Source of the DNA: Algoriphagus litoralis
GTDB lineage: Bacteria; Bacteroidota; Bacteroidia; Cytophagales; Cyclobacteriaceae
DNA length: 64,000 nt
Reading direction: 5' to 3'
Assembly (NCBI RefSeq): GCF_003259255.1
Contig: NZ_QGOL01000007.1
Location: forward strand, 62,001 to 126,000
The position numbers were made by a program, and so were the translations under genes. Positions within the stretch are counted from its first letter, which is position 1; each line of letters begins with the position of its first letter. Of this stretch, positions 9,017-17,795 are shown piece by piece. Under the pieces are notes generated by a model, which had not been told where the DNA came from, did no database searches, and saw only the letters and a list, made by a program, of their open reading frames with translations.

Positions 9017-11092
9017 ATGAAACGAATTTGCATTTTCCTCCTCCTTTTTCTCCTCATTACCCAATCTCTAAATGCCCAATCCTTCACTCTAGAGCAAGTA
9101 GGAAAATTCAGCTTTCCATCCGAACTGGTAGCTTCTCCTACTGGCGATGCGATAGCTTGGGCAATGAATGAAGCGGGAAAGCGAAATGTTTTCTGGGCGA
9201 AAGGTCCAAGTTTCACACCTGAAAAACTCACCGTTTTCAATGAAGATGATGGACAGGAAATCAGTAGCCTTCAGTTTTCTCCTGATGGTAAATGGTTAGT
9301 TTTCGTACGTGGTGGAGATCATGGCGGGGGTAATGCTTCGTCCACTGTCAATGCCCAGAATCTACCACAACTCCCAAAAGTTGAAATCTGGAAAATCAAT
9401 CTGCAATCCAAAAATGCAGATTCTATCACAGAAGGAGACAATATTTCGGTGGGTTTTCCAGATCAACTCACTTATCTAAAAGGCGGGCAGGTCTGGAAAC
9501 TAGCTCTAAGTGAAAATGAAAAACCAACACAGCTATTCCAGATCAAAGGGAACGTCAATTCTGCAGCATTTTCCCCAGATGGAAAAAGTCTAGCCTTCAC
9601 GGTTAATCGTGGGGGACACCAACTCTTAGCCATCTATCGGGATGAGCAGACACCGATCAGGTTTTTGGAAGCGTCATTCCATCGAGATTCCAATCCCAGA
9701 TGGTCTCCTGACGGGACCAAAATCGCTTTCATCCGCTCACGAGGTGGAGAAGGCACCGCTTTTCCTCTTCTCGAACCCAGACATATTCCATGGGAAATCT
9801 GGATAGCCGAGGTGGCGACTGGCGAAGGTGAAAAACTCTGGAAAGCTCCAGAAACACTTCGGGGCTCCTACTCTCCCGGTTTCTTTGACTTTTCTGCTGC
9901 TTCAGAATTGATCTTCCAATCCTACGAAGATGGCTGGCAACATTTGTATTCTCTCGATATTCCTACCGGAAAAACCCAAATCCTGACTCCTGGAAACTTC
10001 ATGGTGGAACAGGTAAAAATGAGTTCCAACCGGGAAAAACTGGTCTTCTCTGCTAATTCTGGATCTGAACCGGAAGATTTGGATAGAAGACATATTGGCT
10101 CGGTGGATTTGACCACGAAAAAATTAACTTGGGAAACTACCGGATCAGGCATAGAAGCCTATCCCGTTTCACTGGGAGATAGTGGCAAACTTGCCTTCTT
10201 TTCTGCAAGCCCGCAACGCCCACATTTGGTCGCGATCAAATCTGGGAAGGTGACCACCCTTTTGCAGGAAGACCTTATTCCCGCCGATTTTCCTATTTCA
10301 AAACTTGTCACACCAAAACAAGTGAAATTTACTGCACCGGATGGTACGACGGTTTATGGTCAGCTATTCGAGAAAGAAGACGGACAAGCAAAAAAGCCGG
10401 GAGTTGTTTTTGTCCATGGGGGACCCCAGCGACAAATGCTGTTGGGGTGGAGTTATATGGATTACTATTCTAACACCTATTCCTACAATCAATACTTGGC
10501 TGAAATGGGTTTTGTAGTCCTTTCGGTGAATTATAGGCTGGGAATCGGCTATGGCTACGAATTTCACCGGCCAGCAAAAGGCTACTACCAAGGAGCTGTC
10601 GAATACCAAGACATCAAAGCTGCGGGTGAGTTTTTAGCTTCATTGGATCAAGTGGATGCTGAAAAAATTGGAATTTATGGGGGAAGTTATGGCGGATACC
10701 TCACTGCCCTGGCTTTAGCTAGGGATTCAGATTTGTTCAAGGTCGGCGTGGACATTCATGGGGTACATGATCTGGATGGCAGATACGATTTGCCAGATGG
10801 CTATGAAGTGGCTCCAGATTATGAGAAAGCCAAGGAAATTGCCTGGAAATCCTCTCCTATCGCTAATTTAGACACCTGGACTTCGCCGGTACTTTTCATC
10901 CATTCCGATGATGACCGCAATGTCAATGTAAGTCAAACGACCGATCTTATTCGTAGATTTGAAGAAATGAATAAAGGGTATGAAGCTGTTTTGATACCTG
11001 GAGATACCCACCATTGGATGAAATGGAGCAATATGATCCAAGTGGGTGACTTGACTGCAGATTTTTTGAAAAAGAACTTACTTTCCAACTAA
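9017..11092 (+). CDS. S9-family prolyl-oligopeptidase-like peptidase
   Basis: 691-residue exported serine peptidase of the prolyl oligopeptidase/acylaminoacyl-peptidase type. A signal peptide covers about 1-20 (ending SLNA). An N-terminal seven-bladed propeller shows TolB/PD40-like repeats such as SFSPDGK and RWSPDGTKIAF. The C-terminal alpha/beta-hydrolase domain has nucleophile Ser557 in GIYGGSYGGYL, Asp633 in HSDDDRNV and His665 or His666 in GDTHHW. It probably cleaves short peptides in the periplasm. The stop codon overlaps the next start (TAATG), so translation is probably coupled. Confidence 0.93.
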   Translation: MKRICIFLLLFLLITQSLNAQSFTLEQVGKFSFPSELVASPTGDAIAWAMNEAGKRNVFWAKGPSFTPEKLTVFNEDDGQEISSLQFSPDGKWLVFVRGGDHGGGNASSTVNAQNLPQLPKVEIWKINLQSKNADSITEGDNISVGFPDQLTYLKGGQVWKLALSENEKPTQLFQIKGNVNSAAFSPDGKSLAFTVNRGGHQLLAIYRDEQTPIRFLEASFHRDSNPRWSPDGTKIAFIRSRGGEGTAFPLLEPRHIPWEIWIAEVATGEGEKLWKAPETLRGSYSPGFFDFSAASELIFQSYEDGWQHLYSLDIPTGKTQILTPGNFMVEQVKMSSNREKLVFSANSGSEPEDLDRRHIGSVDLTTKKLTWETTGSGIEAYPVSLGDSGKLAFFSASPQRPHLVAIKSGKVTTLLQEDLIPADFPISKLVTPKQVKFTAPDGTTVYGQLFEKEDGQAKKPGVVFVHGGPQRQMLLGWSYMDYYSNTYSYNQYLAEMGFVVLSVNYRLGIGYGYEFHRPAKGYYQGAVEYQDIKAAGEFLASLDQVDAEKIGIYGGSYGGYLTALALARDSDLFKVGVDIHGVHDLDGRYDLPDGYEVAPDYEKAKEIAWKSSPIANLDTWTSPVLFIHSDDDRNVNVSQTTDLIRRFEEMNKGYEAVLIPGDTHHWMKWSNMIQVGDLTADFLKKNLLSN

Positions 11093-11865
11093 TGCCATCT
11101 CTTACCCACTACGCCAAACGTATCCAAAAACTAGTCACCCATGTCGGTTTCAGATACCAATGTCCATTTTGTTCTTTCCTAGCTTCCGATTGGATGTGGG
11201 CTGGTTCAGAAATAGAAAACGAATTGGGGGTCATCGGGGGAGGAAAGCGGCGGACACTCTGTCCAAAATGTTACTCCAGAGATAGGGAGCGATTGATTTA
11301 TCTTTTTCTGACCAAATCCTTAGAAATACAAAAATCAGCCTCCAATCTACGGGTTTTACATGTCGCCCCGGAAATCCAACTGTTCAAAAAACTTAAAGCG
11401 ATTGGCTTTGACAAGTATGTCTACAGCGATTATTTTATGCCAGGCTATTCCTATCCAGCGGGCACAGTCCATATGGATATCACCCAAATTGAGTTTCCAG
11501 ACAGCAGCTTTGACTTGATTCTATGCAATCATGTCCTGGAACATATCCCTTCAGTTCAGGTAGCCTTGTCGGAGTTAATCCGAGTTCTGAATCCAGGAGG
11601 ACGGGCGATCCTTCAAGTTCCGATTTCGTCAAAGAACCCAGAAACCATCGAAGATCCCACGATCACTGACCCAACTGAACGGCTTCAAAAATACGGTCAG
11701 TGGGACCACGTCAGGCTTTTTGGTCACCTTGCCTATCCAGAATTACTCAGAGAATCCGGCTTTGAGCTTGAGCTTGTCCCAGTTAGTCAGGACTTCCTCC
11801 GATTTGGCGTCAATCCCAAAGAGTTGATTTATCTTGCCACAAAGCCTAATCTTTCACCTCGGTAA
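11092..11865 (+). CDS. SAM-dependent methyltransferase with N-terminal zinc ribbon
   Basis: 257-residue class I methyltransferase. Residues around 20-65 hold two CxxC pairs (CPFC and CPKC), a likely zinc ribbon. The Rossmann methyltransferase domain follows, with LRVLHVAPE as motif I, the acidic SDYF after strand 2, FDLILCNHVLEHI as motif IV and the ALSELIRVLNPGG helix typical of the Methyltransf_11 family. The substrate is unknown. Zinc-ribbon forms occur among methyltransferases acting on rRNA or on surface polysaccharides, but nothing here decides between them. Starts and stops overlap by one base with both neighbours, so it is co-translated in the peptidase operon. Confidence 0.85.
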   Translation: MPSLTHYAKRIQKLVTHVGFRYQCPFCSFLASDWMWAGSEIENELGVIGGGKRRTLCPKCYSRDRERLIYLFLTKSLEIQKSASNLRVLHVAPEIQLFKKLKAIGFDKYVYSDYFMPGYSYPAGTVHMDITQIEFPDSSFDLILCNHVLEHIPSVQVALSELIRVLNPGGRAILQVPISSKNPETIEDPTITDPTERLQKYGQWDHVRLFGHLAYPELLRESGFELELVPVSQDFLRFGVNPKELIYLATKPNLSPR

Positions 11866-12254
11866 TGCTCTACCTTTCATCTTTGCACCACATTGCCATC
11901 ATCTGCTCTGATTATGTTCGATCCAAAAAGTTTTATACCGAGATTTTAGGATTTACTATCATTCAGGAAGTCTATCGGAAAGAGCGACAATCCTACAAAT
12001 TGGATTTGGCGCTCAATGGATCTTATCTGATCGAGCTTTTTTCATTTCCTGATCCTCCTCAGCGGGTCTCCAGGCCCGAAGCACGTGGATTGCGGCATTT
12101 GGCTTTCGCAGTCTCAAACTTGGAAGAATCCATCGCTTTTTTGATCCAATCCGGAATATATCCAGAACCGATCAGAGTGGATGAAAGTACAGGAAAGCGA
12201 TTCACTTTTTTTGCTGATCCTGATGATTTACCGATAGAACTTTACGAAATTTAG
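11865..12254 (+). CDS. VOC-superfamily metalloprotein, YaeR/GloA2-like
   Basis: 129-residue vicinal-oxygen-chelate protein resembling the YaeR/GloA2 group of glyoxalase-fold enzymes. Likely metal ligands are the His of LHHIAI near the N-terminus, Glu in YLIELFSF, His in GLRHLAF and Glu in PIELYE, which matches the usual H-E-H-E set. The reaction is not established for this branch; lactoylglutathione-lyase-like or dioxygenase-like chemistry are the family options. It overlaps the methyltransferase stop by one base and precedes the DUF1801 gene by 2 nt. Confidence 0.85.
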   Translation: MLYLSSLHHIAIICSDYVRSKKFYTEILGFTIIQEVYRKERQSYKLDLALNGSYLIELFSFPDPPQRVSRPEARGLRHLAFAVSNLEESIAFLIQSGIYPEPIRVDESTGKRFTFFADPDDLPIELYEI

Positions 12255-12256
12255 GC

Positions 12257-12688
12257 ATGGCAGAAAACAAAACCCAACCCACAACCGCCTCAGTGGATGA
12301 TTTCTTAAACACCACCGAGCATCCACAAAAGCGAGCAGACTCTTTTTCACTGAAGCGAATCATGGAAGAAGTCACCGGTGAAAAAGCAGTGATGTGGGGA
12401 GATGCCATAGTGGGGTTTGGAAAGTATCATTATCACTACGAAAGCGGCCGAAAAGGCGATTTCCTTATCGCAGGATTTGCTCCGCGAAAAGCCGCTATGT
12501 CACTTTACCTGCTAGGGTGCATGGAAAATAAATTTGAGCATCTTATGGCTAATCTCGGCAAACACAAAACCGGAGCTTCTTGTATCTATTTCAATAAGCT
12601 AAGTGACCTAAATGAGGATGTTTTGCGAAAGCTGATAAAGGAATCGTATGACTACATGAAGGAAAAATATCCGCTCCCAAAAAACTAG
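12257..12688 (+). CDS. DUF1801 (YdhG/YjbR-like) domain protein
   Basis: 143-residue cytosolic protein of the DUF1801 family. Recognition rests on the N-terminal TTASVDDFLNTTEHPQKRAD, the conserved MWGDAIVGFGKYHYHYESGR loop and the ending of about 40 helical residues (LRKLIKESYDYMKEKYP). The function of the family is not known; some members have been proposed as iron chaperones (YdhG-like), which is weak evidence here. It is the last gene of the operon and is followed at once by a palindromic element. A second, more divergent DUF1801 gene is present at 41446-41817. Confidence 0.85.
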   Translation: MAENKTQPTTASVDDFLNTTEHPQKRADSFSLKRIMEEVTGEKAVMWGDAIVGFGKYHYHYESGRKGDFLIAGFAPRKAAMSLYLLGCMENKFEHLMANLGKHKTGASCIYFNKLSDLNEDVLRKLIKESYDYMKEKYPLPKN

Positions 12689-12718
12689 ACCTGCCAAGTT
12701 TTAGAAACCTAGCAGGTC
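12688..12718. repeat. 31-bp palindromic element after the peptidase operon
   Basis: GACCTGC at 12688 and GCAGGTC at 12712 are perfect arms, with inner pairing of AGTTT and AAACC. The element begins at the last base of the stop codon. It has no T-run, so it is more like the dispersed CCTG(C/T)CAGG-type palindromes of Bacteroidota than a classic terminator, though it may serve as an RNA 3' end. Confidence 0.6.
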
Positions 12719-12743
12719 GGCAACTAATTTCAATTCACTTCTA

Positions 12744-13337
12744 TCACTCCATACCCTCGATTAGCTGCTGCGCTTGCTGGAGTGATTTTTTGTATTTTCT
12801 GACAGTCATTTTTCCGAAAATATAAATTGAAATCAGCCCAATAGGCACATAAATCAACCAGAAGAAGGGTTCCATTACCAAGTCTTTTTTACCCAAAAGC
12901 TCAGCCAAAGGAGGTAAAATACTCACCGCAAACAATCCGGAAAGAATCAGATTGAATTGCTGAAACTTCCAGAAAAAGGTTTTTTGCTTTTTGAATTTCT
13001 CAACCAAAAGCAAAGGACTTTCTTCCGTGATATTTAGACCATTCAATCTGGCCAAAGTCCACAGACTGATCATCGGCAAAATGATCATCAAGGCGGTATT
13101 AAATATGGCCAGCACCTGATTGATCGGCAACTCCAATTTTTCAATCTGAAACAAAAAGTACCCGGCATAGCCAAAGCAAATCACGCTTCCTACTATTTCG
13201 GGCAAATAGATGCTGTTTAGGCGGTTTTGATAGTTTTTCTTAGTCATTTCCATGAGTATGTGTTTTTGAATTTTTTCTTGTTTTTCCACTTTGACGCTCA
13301 AATTCTGCCAAAGCGACTTCATTTCATCGAGTTCCAT
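12744..13337 (-). CDS. Four-helix membrane protein encoded with an ECF sigma factor
   Basis: 197-residue protein of unknown family. It begins with a soluble charged segment (MELDEMKSLWQNLSVKVEKQEK) and then has four predicted membrane helices: about 50-66, 76-95, 128-145 and 156-172. The C-terminus is a short basic, Gln-rich helix. Its start lies 12 nt after the stop of the sigma-factor gene, so the two are one transcript. Position and topology fit a membrane-bound sigma regulator or anti-sigma partner, but no zinc-anti-sigma (HxxxCxxC) motif is visible, so this role is inferred from context only. Confidence 0.75.
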   Translation of the reverse strand: MELDEMKSLWQNLSVKVEKQEKIQKHILMEMTKKNYQNRLNSIYLPEIVGSVICFGYAGYFLFQIEKLELPINQVLAIFNTALMIILPMISLWTLARLNGLNITEESPLLLVEKFKKQKTFFWKFQQFNLILSGLFAVSILPPLAELLGKKDLVMEPFFWLIYVPIGLISIYIFGKMTVRKYKKSLQQAQQLIEGME

Positions 13338-13349
13338 TGTCTTGTTGAT

Positions 13350-13838
13350 TTAATTCGTTTGAAGTCCTTTTCTAAGCTTATCCTTGATCCGCGAAAGGCG
13401 CGTGCCGACGTTGCTGCTGCTGATTCCGACGATTTCTGCGATTTCATCGTGACTTTTTCCTTCGAGAAAAAGGAAAACAATCCCCCGATCCAGCAATCCC
13501 AACTTTCGGATTTCAGCATAAAGCGATCTGAGCCGCTCTTCCATACCAGATTCCATCTCATCGGCAAAATCCAGCTCCATTCCGTCCAAAGGCACTGCAG
13601 TTACCCTTTTTTTGGATCGATTTAGGTTGGTGATTGCGGTATTCATCCCCACCCGATAGAGCCATGTGCTTGGCTTGGAGGCTTTTTGGAACTGATCAAA
13701 AGATTTCCAAGTCTGATACACGATCTCCTGATACAAATCCTTCTGCTCTTCCCGATCACGAGTATAGATGGTCGTGATCTTGTAGATCAGGCCTTGGTTT
13801 TGCTGAATGAGATGAATGAATTCGTCCTCGCGGTTCAT
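13350..13838 (-). CDS. ECF-type RNA polymerase sigma factor
   Basis: 162-residue sigma-70-family factor with only regions 2 and 4. Region 2 spans about residues 10-65 (DREEQKDLYQEIVYQTWKSF, then FQKASKPSTWLYRVGMNTAI). Region 4 with the helix-turn-helix spans about 105-158 (FLEGKSHDEIAEIVGISSSNVGTRLSRIKDKL). It directs polymerase to a small regulon, probably envelope-related. It is followed by a membrane protein gene that may be its regulator. The start at 13838 gives the normal ECF length. Target promoters cannot be deduced here. Confidence 0.93.
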   Translation of the reverse strand: MNREDEFIHLIQQNQGLIYKITTIYTRDREEQKDLYQEIVYQTWKSFDQFQKASKPSTWLYRVGMNTAITNLNRSKKRVTAVPLDGMELDFADEMESGMEERLRSLYAEIRKLGLLDRGIVFLFLEGKSHDEIAEIVGISSSNVGTRLSRIKDKLRKGLQTN

Positions 13839-13980
13839 GAATTAGCTTTTGAACAATTAGTCTGCGGTTTGGGCAAAAAATCACATCAGTCCCAATTTAT
13901 TTTTAAAAAGCACACAAAATAAATGAATGGGTGATTTGGGTTTACTTAAATTGAAAATCCTAATCTAACTGGTTTTCTTC

Positions 13981-14724
13981 ATGATTTTCCATGTACTAAA
14001 TGGGGATGCCCTTGCGAAAATTTTCCCTGAAACTATACCGGGAGACAGAATCATATTCAGAGAATGTCTAGTCGACGGTCCGGTCAATCCTACACCGACC
14101 CAAGAACTTTGGGAGGTCAGAGCAGAATTTATCCAAAAAAATTACCCCGACGCCACAGAGATTGACTATCGAACTCACTCCTACGAGGAAATTCTCAAAA
14201 TCAAATCCATTCCTGACGATGCCAAAATCTACCTTTGGTTTGAGGAGGATTTGTTTTGCCAAGTTAACCTCTGGTTTATTTTGAATTACCTCAAGACACA
14301 TCCGGCAGAGGTATTTTTGGTACTTCCTTATCCGGATTCGCCCTATCACTTTTCTACGCTTAGCGGGAAAGAACTGGAGTTGGCGTTTCACAAAAAATCC
14401 CATTCACTCAGTGTCCGGGAACGCGAAGTGTTGGGAAATCTTTGGCTTCACTTTCAGAATGATAACGTCTTCGGAGCCCTTCAGATCGCACAATTATTTA
14501 TTGAGCGGTTTCCATTTATTAAACCTGCCGTTGAAGCTTGGAGAGATATGATTCCGGTGGGGGATTTTCTGGGAAAGCCAAAAGAAACTTTGATCGAAAT
14601 CAGCCAAAAACTACAAACCAAAGACTTCTCAGCCATTTTTCAGGAATTTCAGAAACACCTTCCAGAATACGGATTCGGGGATTTACAGGTGAAAAAAATG
14701 TGTTTGGAATTAGGGATAAGTTGA
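13981..14724 (+). CDS. DUF1835 domain-containing protein
   Basis: 247-residue cytosolic protein. The N-terminal part matches DUF1835: MIFHVLNGDALA at the start, then IIFRECLVDGPV and the acidic IYLWFEEDLFCQVNLWFIL block. The remainder (KHLPEYGFGDLQVKKMCLELG) corresponds to the usual C-terminal segment of these proteins. No function is known. It is divergent from the sigma-factor gene and 27 nt upstream of the GSCFA gene, with which it may be co-transcribed. Confidence 0.85.
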   Translation: MIFHVLNGDALAKIFPETIPGDRIIFRECLVDGPVNPTPTQELWEVRAEFIQKNYPDATEIDYRTHSYEEILKIKSIPDDAKIYLWFEEDLFCQVNLWFILNYLKTHPAEVFLVLPYPDSPYHFSTLSGKELELAFHKKSHSLSVREREVLGNLWLHFQNDNVFGALQIAQLFIERFPFIKPAVEAWRDMIPVGDFLGKPKETLIEISQKLQTKDFSAIFQEFQKHLPEYGFGDLQVKKMCLELGIS

Positions 14725-14751
14725 GGAAAAAATTCTTAGTAACTTCATCCC

Positions 14752-15720
14752 ATGCATTGGTTCACTGATTTTTCGATTCCCAAATACCCTTTTCCCATCA
14801 CTCATCAAAGCAAAATCCTGAGCATGGGTTCTTGCTTTGCTCAGACTATCGGGCAAAAGATGAGCGATGCCAAATTCGATATCCTCATCAACCCTTTTGG
14901 GACCATCTTCCATCCACACAATCTGGCGGATTTGCTCGATCATGCGCTTTTCAATGATCCCTTGGATGAGGATGGAATTCTGGAGACGGATGGGCTTTTC
15001 CTGCATTATTCCACCCATTCGAATGTGGTGGGCAAATCAGCTCAGGAACTGAAAGAAAATTACCAGACCCGGCTCAAACTCACCAAAACTTATCTTGAAG
15101 AAGGAAGCCACCTGATTTTGACGCTGGGTACAGCCTGGATTTACGAGCTTGAATCTTTTGGTCGAGTGGCCAATTGCCACAAGCAGCCTCAGAAACTGTT
15201 CAAGAAATCTCTTTCCTCTCTTGAAGAAATGGAAATGGGTCTATGCCATGTCTTGGAAAATTTCTCAAGAGTCTATCCAAACCTGAAGATTATCCTTACA
15301 GTCAGTCCGGTTCGTCACATCAAGGACGGAATTCCAGAGAATCAACTGAGCAAAAGTATGCTTCGGGTGCTTTGCGCCAATTTGGAGCGGCGAATGGAGT
15401 CCGTGAGTTATTTCCCTGCTTACGAAATCATGATGGATGAATTGCGGGACTACCGATTTTACAAAAGCGACCGAATTCATCCGACTGAGGAAGCTGAAAA
15501 CTACATTTGGGAAAAGTGGAGATCGAGCGTCTTTTCCCCAGAAACTCAAGCCAAAGTCACCGAAATACAAAAAGTGCAGCTTGAACTTGCCCATCGTCCT
15601 TTCAATCCCGAAAGCGCTTCCCATCAGAAATTCCTTCAAAACTTACTTGCCAAACTGGAACGATTGAACGGGGAATTTGATTTTTCAAGGGAGATTCATA
15701 TGGTGAAAGCAAGATACTAG
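14752..15720 (+). CDS. GSCFA-domain protein
   Basis: 322-residue protein of the GSCFA family, named for the motif seen here as MGSCFAQTIGQKM near residue 24. Other SGNH-hydrolase-like blocks are present: LTLGTAWIYE, LTVSPVRHIKDG and, near residue 240, SDRIHPTEEAENYIWEKW, which supplies a possible catalytic Asp/His pair. Family members are suspected esterases or acyl hydrolases acting on cell-surface material; no signal peptide is visible. It lies between a DUF1835 gene and a DUF255 gene, all on the plus strand. Confidence 0.9.
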   Translation: MHWFTDFSIPKYPFPITHQSKILSMGSCFAQTIGQKMSDAKFDILINPFGTIFHPHNLADLLDHALFNDPLDEDGILETDGLFLHYSTHSNVVGKSAQELKENYQTRLKLTKTYLEEGSHLILTLGTAWIYELESFGRVANCHKQPQKLFKKSLSSLEEMEMGLCHVLENFSRVYPNLKIILTVSPVRHIKDGIPENQLSKSMLRVLCANLERRMESVSYFPAYEIMMDELRDYRFYKSDRIHPTEEAENYIWEKWRSSVFSPETQAKVTEIQKVQLELAHRPFNPESASHQKFLQNLLAKLERLNGEFDFSREIHMVKARY

Positions 15721-15766
15721 TCCAATAAAAAAGTGATTCTCATTTCTAAATTCATAATACTCAATT

Positions 15767-17794
15767 ATGTCTAACCGTCTAGTTCATTCCCAATCTCCCT
15801 ATCTCCTTCAGCACGCGCACAATCCTGTGGATTGGTTTCCTTGGGGACCGGAAGCGCTGAAGAAGGCGGAAATTGAGAACAAGCCAATCTTAGTTTCTAT
15901 CGGATACTCTGCCTGCCATTGGTGTCATGTGATGGAGCGGGAGAGTTTTGAGGATCAAGTCACCGCAGATTTGATGAATGAACACTTTGTCTGCATCAAG
16001 ATCGACCGGGAGGAGCGACCAGATATCGATAATATTTACATGGATGCCGTTCAGGCAATGGGACTTCAGGGAGGCTGGCCATTGAATGTATTTCTGATGC
16101 CAAACCAAAAACCTTTCTATGGCGGGACCTATTTCCCAAACGTGAAGTGGAAGCAACTTCTAGCCAATATCGCCGATGCCTATGCAAAACATGCCGATCA
16201 ATTGGCCGAAAGTGCCGAAGGATTCGGGAGGAGTTTGAATCGAAAAGAAACCGAAAAATATGGAATCGCTGCTGGCGAAAGCGAATTTGATGCAGATGAA
16301 TTGGTTGAGATCGTCACCAAACTCAGTGCGCAGTTTGATCCGGAATGGGGTGGAATGAATCGGATTCCCAAGTTTCCGATGCCCGCGATTTGGGATTTTT
16401 TGTTGGATTATGCCTTGCTCAGCAAAAATGAAGAACTGAAAGAAAAGGTCTTTTTCACCCTGCGAAAAATCGGAATGGGTGGAATCTACGATCAGCTCCG
16501 AGGTGGATTTGCTAGATATTCAGTCGATGGAGAATGGTTTGCACCGCATTTCGAAAAGATGCTCTATGACAACGGTCAGCTGCTGGAACTCTACGCAAAA
16601 GCCTATCAGGCAAGCAAGGATCCGCTTTTTCTTGAAAAAGTAATCGAAACCGTCAATTGGTTGGAAGCAGAAATGCTGAATGGAGAAGGAGGATTTCATG
16701 CAGCCCAAGATGCAGACAGTGAAGGTGTCGAAGGAAAATTTTATACCTGGACTTATGAAGAATTAGCTGAAATCGTCTCGGATGAGATGCCTTGGTTGAG
16801 CAAACTTTATAACCTTAAAACCGCTGGTAATTGGGAAGAAGAGGTCAATATTCTTTTTCAAACAAAGAGCTATTCTGAGGTCGCTTCAGAGTTTGGATTG
16901 AATGAAACAGAATTTTCAGTAAAACTTAATGAAGTCAAAAACCAACTTCTAGAAGTCCGAAATCAACGCATCTATCCAGGAAAAGACGACAAAGTCTTGG
17001 CTGGGTGGAATGGCCTGATGACTTCAGGATTGATTCAGGCTTTTTATGCTACTGGAGAAAAGCGAATGTTGGAACTGGCCATGGAAAACCTCAATTTCAT
17101 CAAAGGAAAGATGATCCAAAATGGAGTTTTACATCGCGCCTATAAAAATGGTCAAGCCTACACGCCAGCTTTTCTGGAAGATTATGCAGCTGTGATTCGT
17201 GCAAGTTTGATGGGTTTTGAGGCAAGTGGAAAATCTGATTGGCTAGACTTTGCAAAGCAATTGGCAAACATTTGTATCACAGAGTTTTACGATGAAAGTG
17301 ATGGTTTTTTCTTTTTCAATAATCCCAAAGCTGAAAAACTGATCGCAAATAAAAAGGAGCTTTTTGACAATGTCATTCCGGCTTCCAACTCGATTATGGC
17401 ACGAAACCTTCATCGGCTTTCGCTTTTCACTTATCAAGAAAACTATTCGGAAATCGCCTCAAAAATGCTTGGCAGAATGAAAGAGCTGATCCTTAGGGAA
17501 CCCGGATTTCTCTGCAATTGGGCACATTTCTATTTGGAAAATGTGGTTCCTACTGCCGAAATAGGCATCGTGGGAAAAGACGCGGAACTGAAAGCCCGAG
17601 AAATTCAATCGGCCTATTTTCCGAATCTAATTGTCGGCTGGTCAGAATCTTTGACACAAACTGCCCCAATTCTACAGGGAAAAACTCCCGATTCAAGTGG
17701 AAATGCGTTAATTTATGTCTGCTTCGATCATGCCTGCCAAAAGCCAGTGCATACTTTGGAAGAAGCAGCTTCTCAATTACCCTATTTAGCCTGA
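15767..17794 (+). CDS. DUF255/thioredoxin-domain protein (YyaL-like)
   Basis: 675-residue protein of the widespread YyaL/SPATA20 family. The N-terminal domain is thioredoxin-like, with the family motif [17 protein letters not shown] around residues 46-62, including a CxxC pair. The remaining 500 residues resemble an (alpha/alpha)6-barrel of the N-acylglucosamine 2-epimerase or glycosidase type, with motifs [21 protein letters not shown] and EDYAAVIR. The biochemical role is unknown. The priA gene starts 1-4 nt after its stop, so the two genes are probably coupled. Confidence 0.92.
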   Translation: MSNRLVHSQSPYLLQHAHNPVDWFPWGPEALKKAEIENKPILVSIGYSACHWCHVMERESFEDQVTADLMNEHFVCIKIDREERPDIDNIYMDAVQAMGLQGGWPLNVFLMPNQKPFYGGTYFPNVKWKQLLANIADAYAKHADQLAESAEGFGRSLNRKETEKYGIAAGESEFDADELVEIVTKLSAQFDPEWGGMNRIPKFPMPAIWDFLLDYALLSKNEELKEKVFFTLRKIGMGGIYDQLRGGFARYSVDGEWFAPHFEKMLYDNGQLLELYAKAYQASKDPLFLEKVIETVNWLEAEMLNGEGGFHAAQDADSEGVEGKFYTWTYEELAEIVSDEMPWLSKLYNLKTAGNWEEEVNILFQTKSYSEVASEFGLNETEFSVKLNEVKNQLLEVRNQRIYPGKDDKVLAGWNGLMTSGLIQAFYATGEKRMLELAMENLNFIKGKMIQNGVLHRAYKNGQAYTPAFLEDYAAVIRASLMGFEASGKSDWLDFAKQLANICITEFYDESDGFFFFNNPKAEKLIANKKELFDNVIPASNSIMARNLHRLSLFTYQENYSEIASKMLGRMKELILREPGFLCNWAHFYLENVVPTAEIGIVGKDAELKAREIQSAYFPNLIVGWSESLTQTAPILQGKTPDSSGNALIYVCFDHACQKPVHTLEEAASQLPYLA

Positions 17795-17795
17795 T

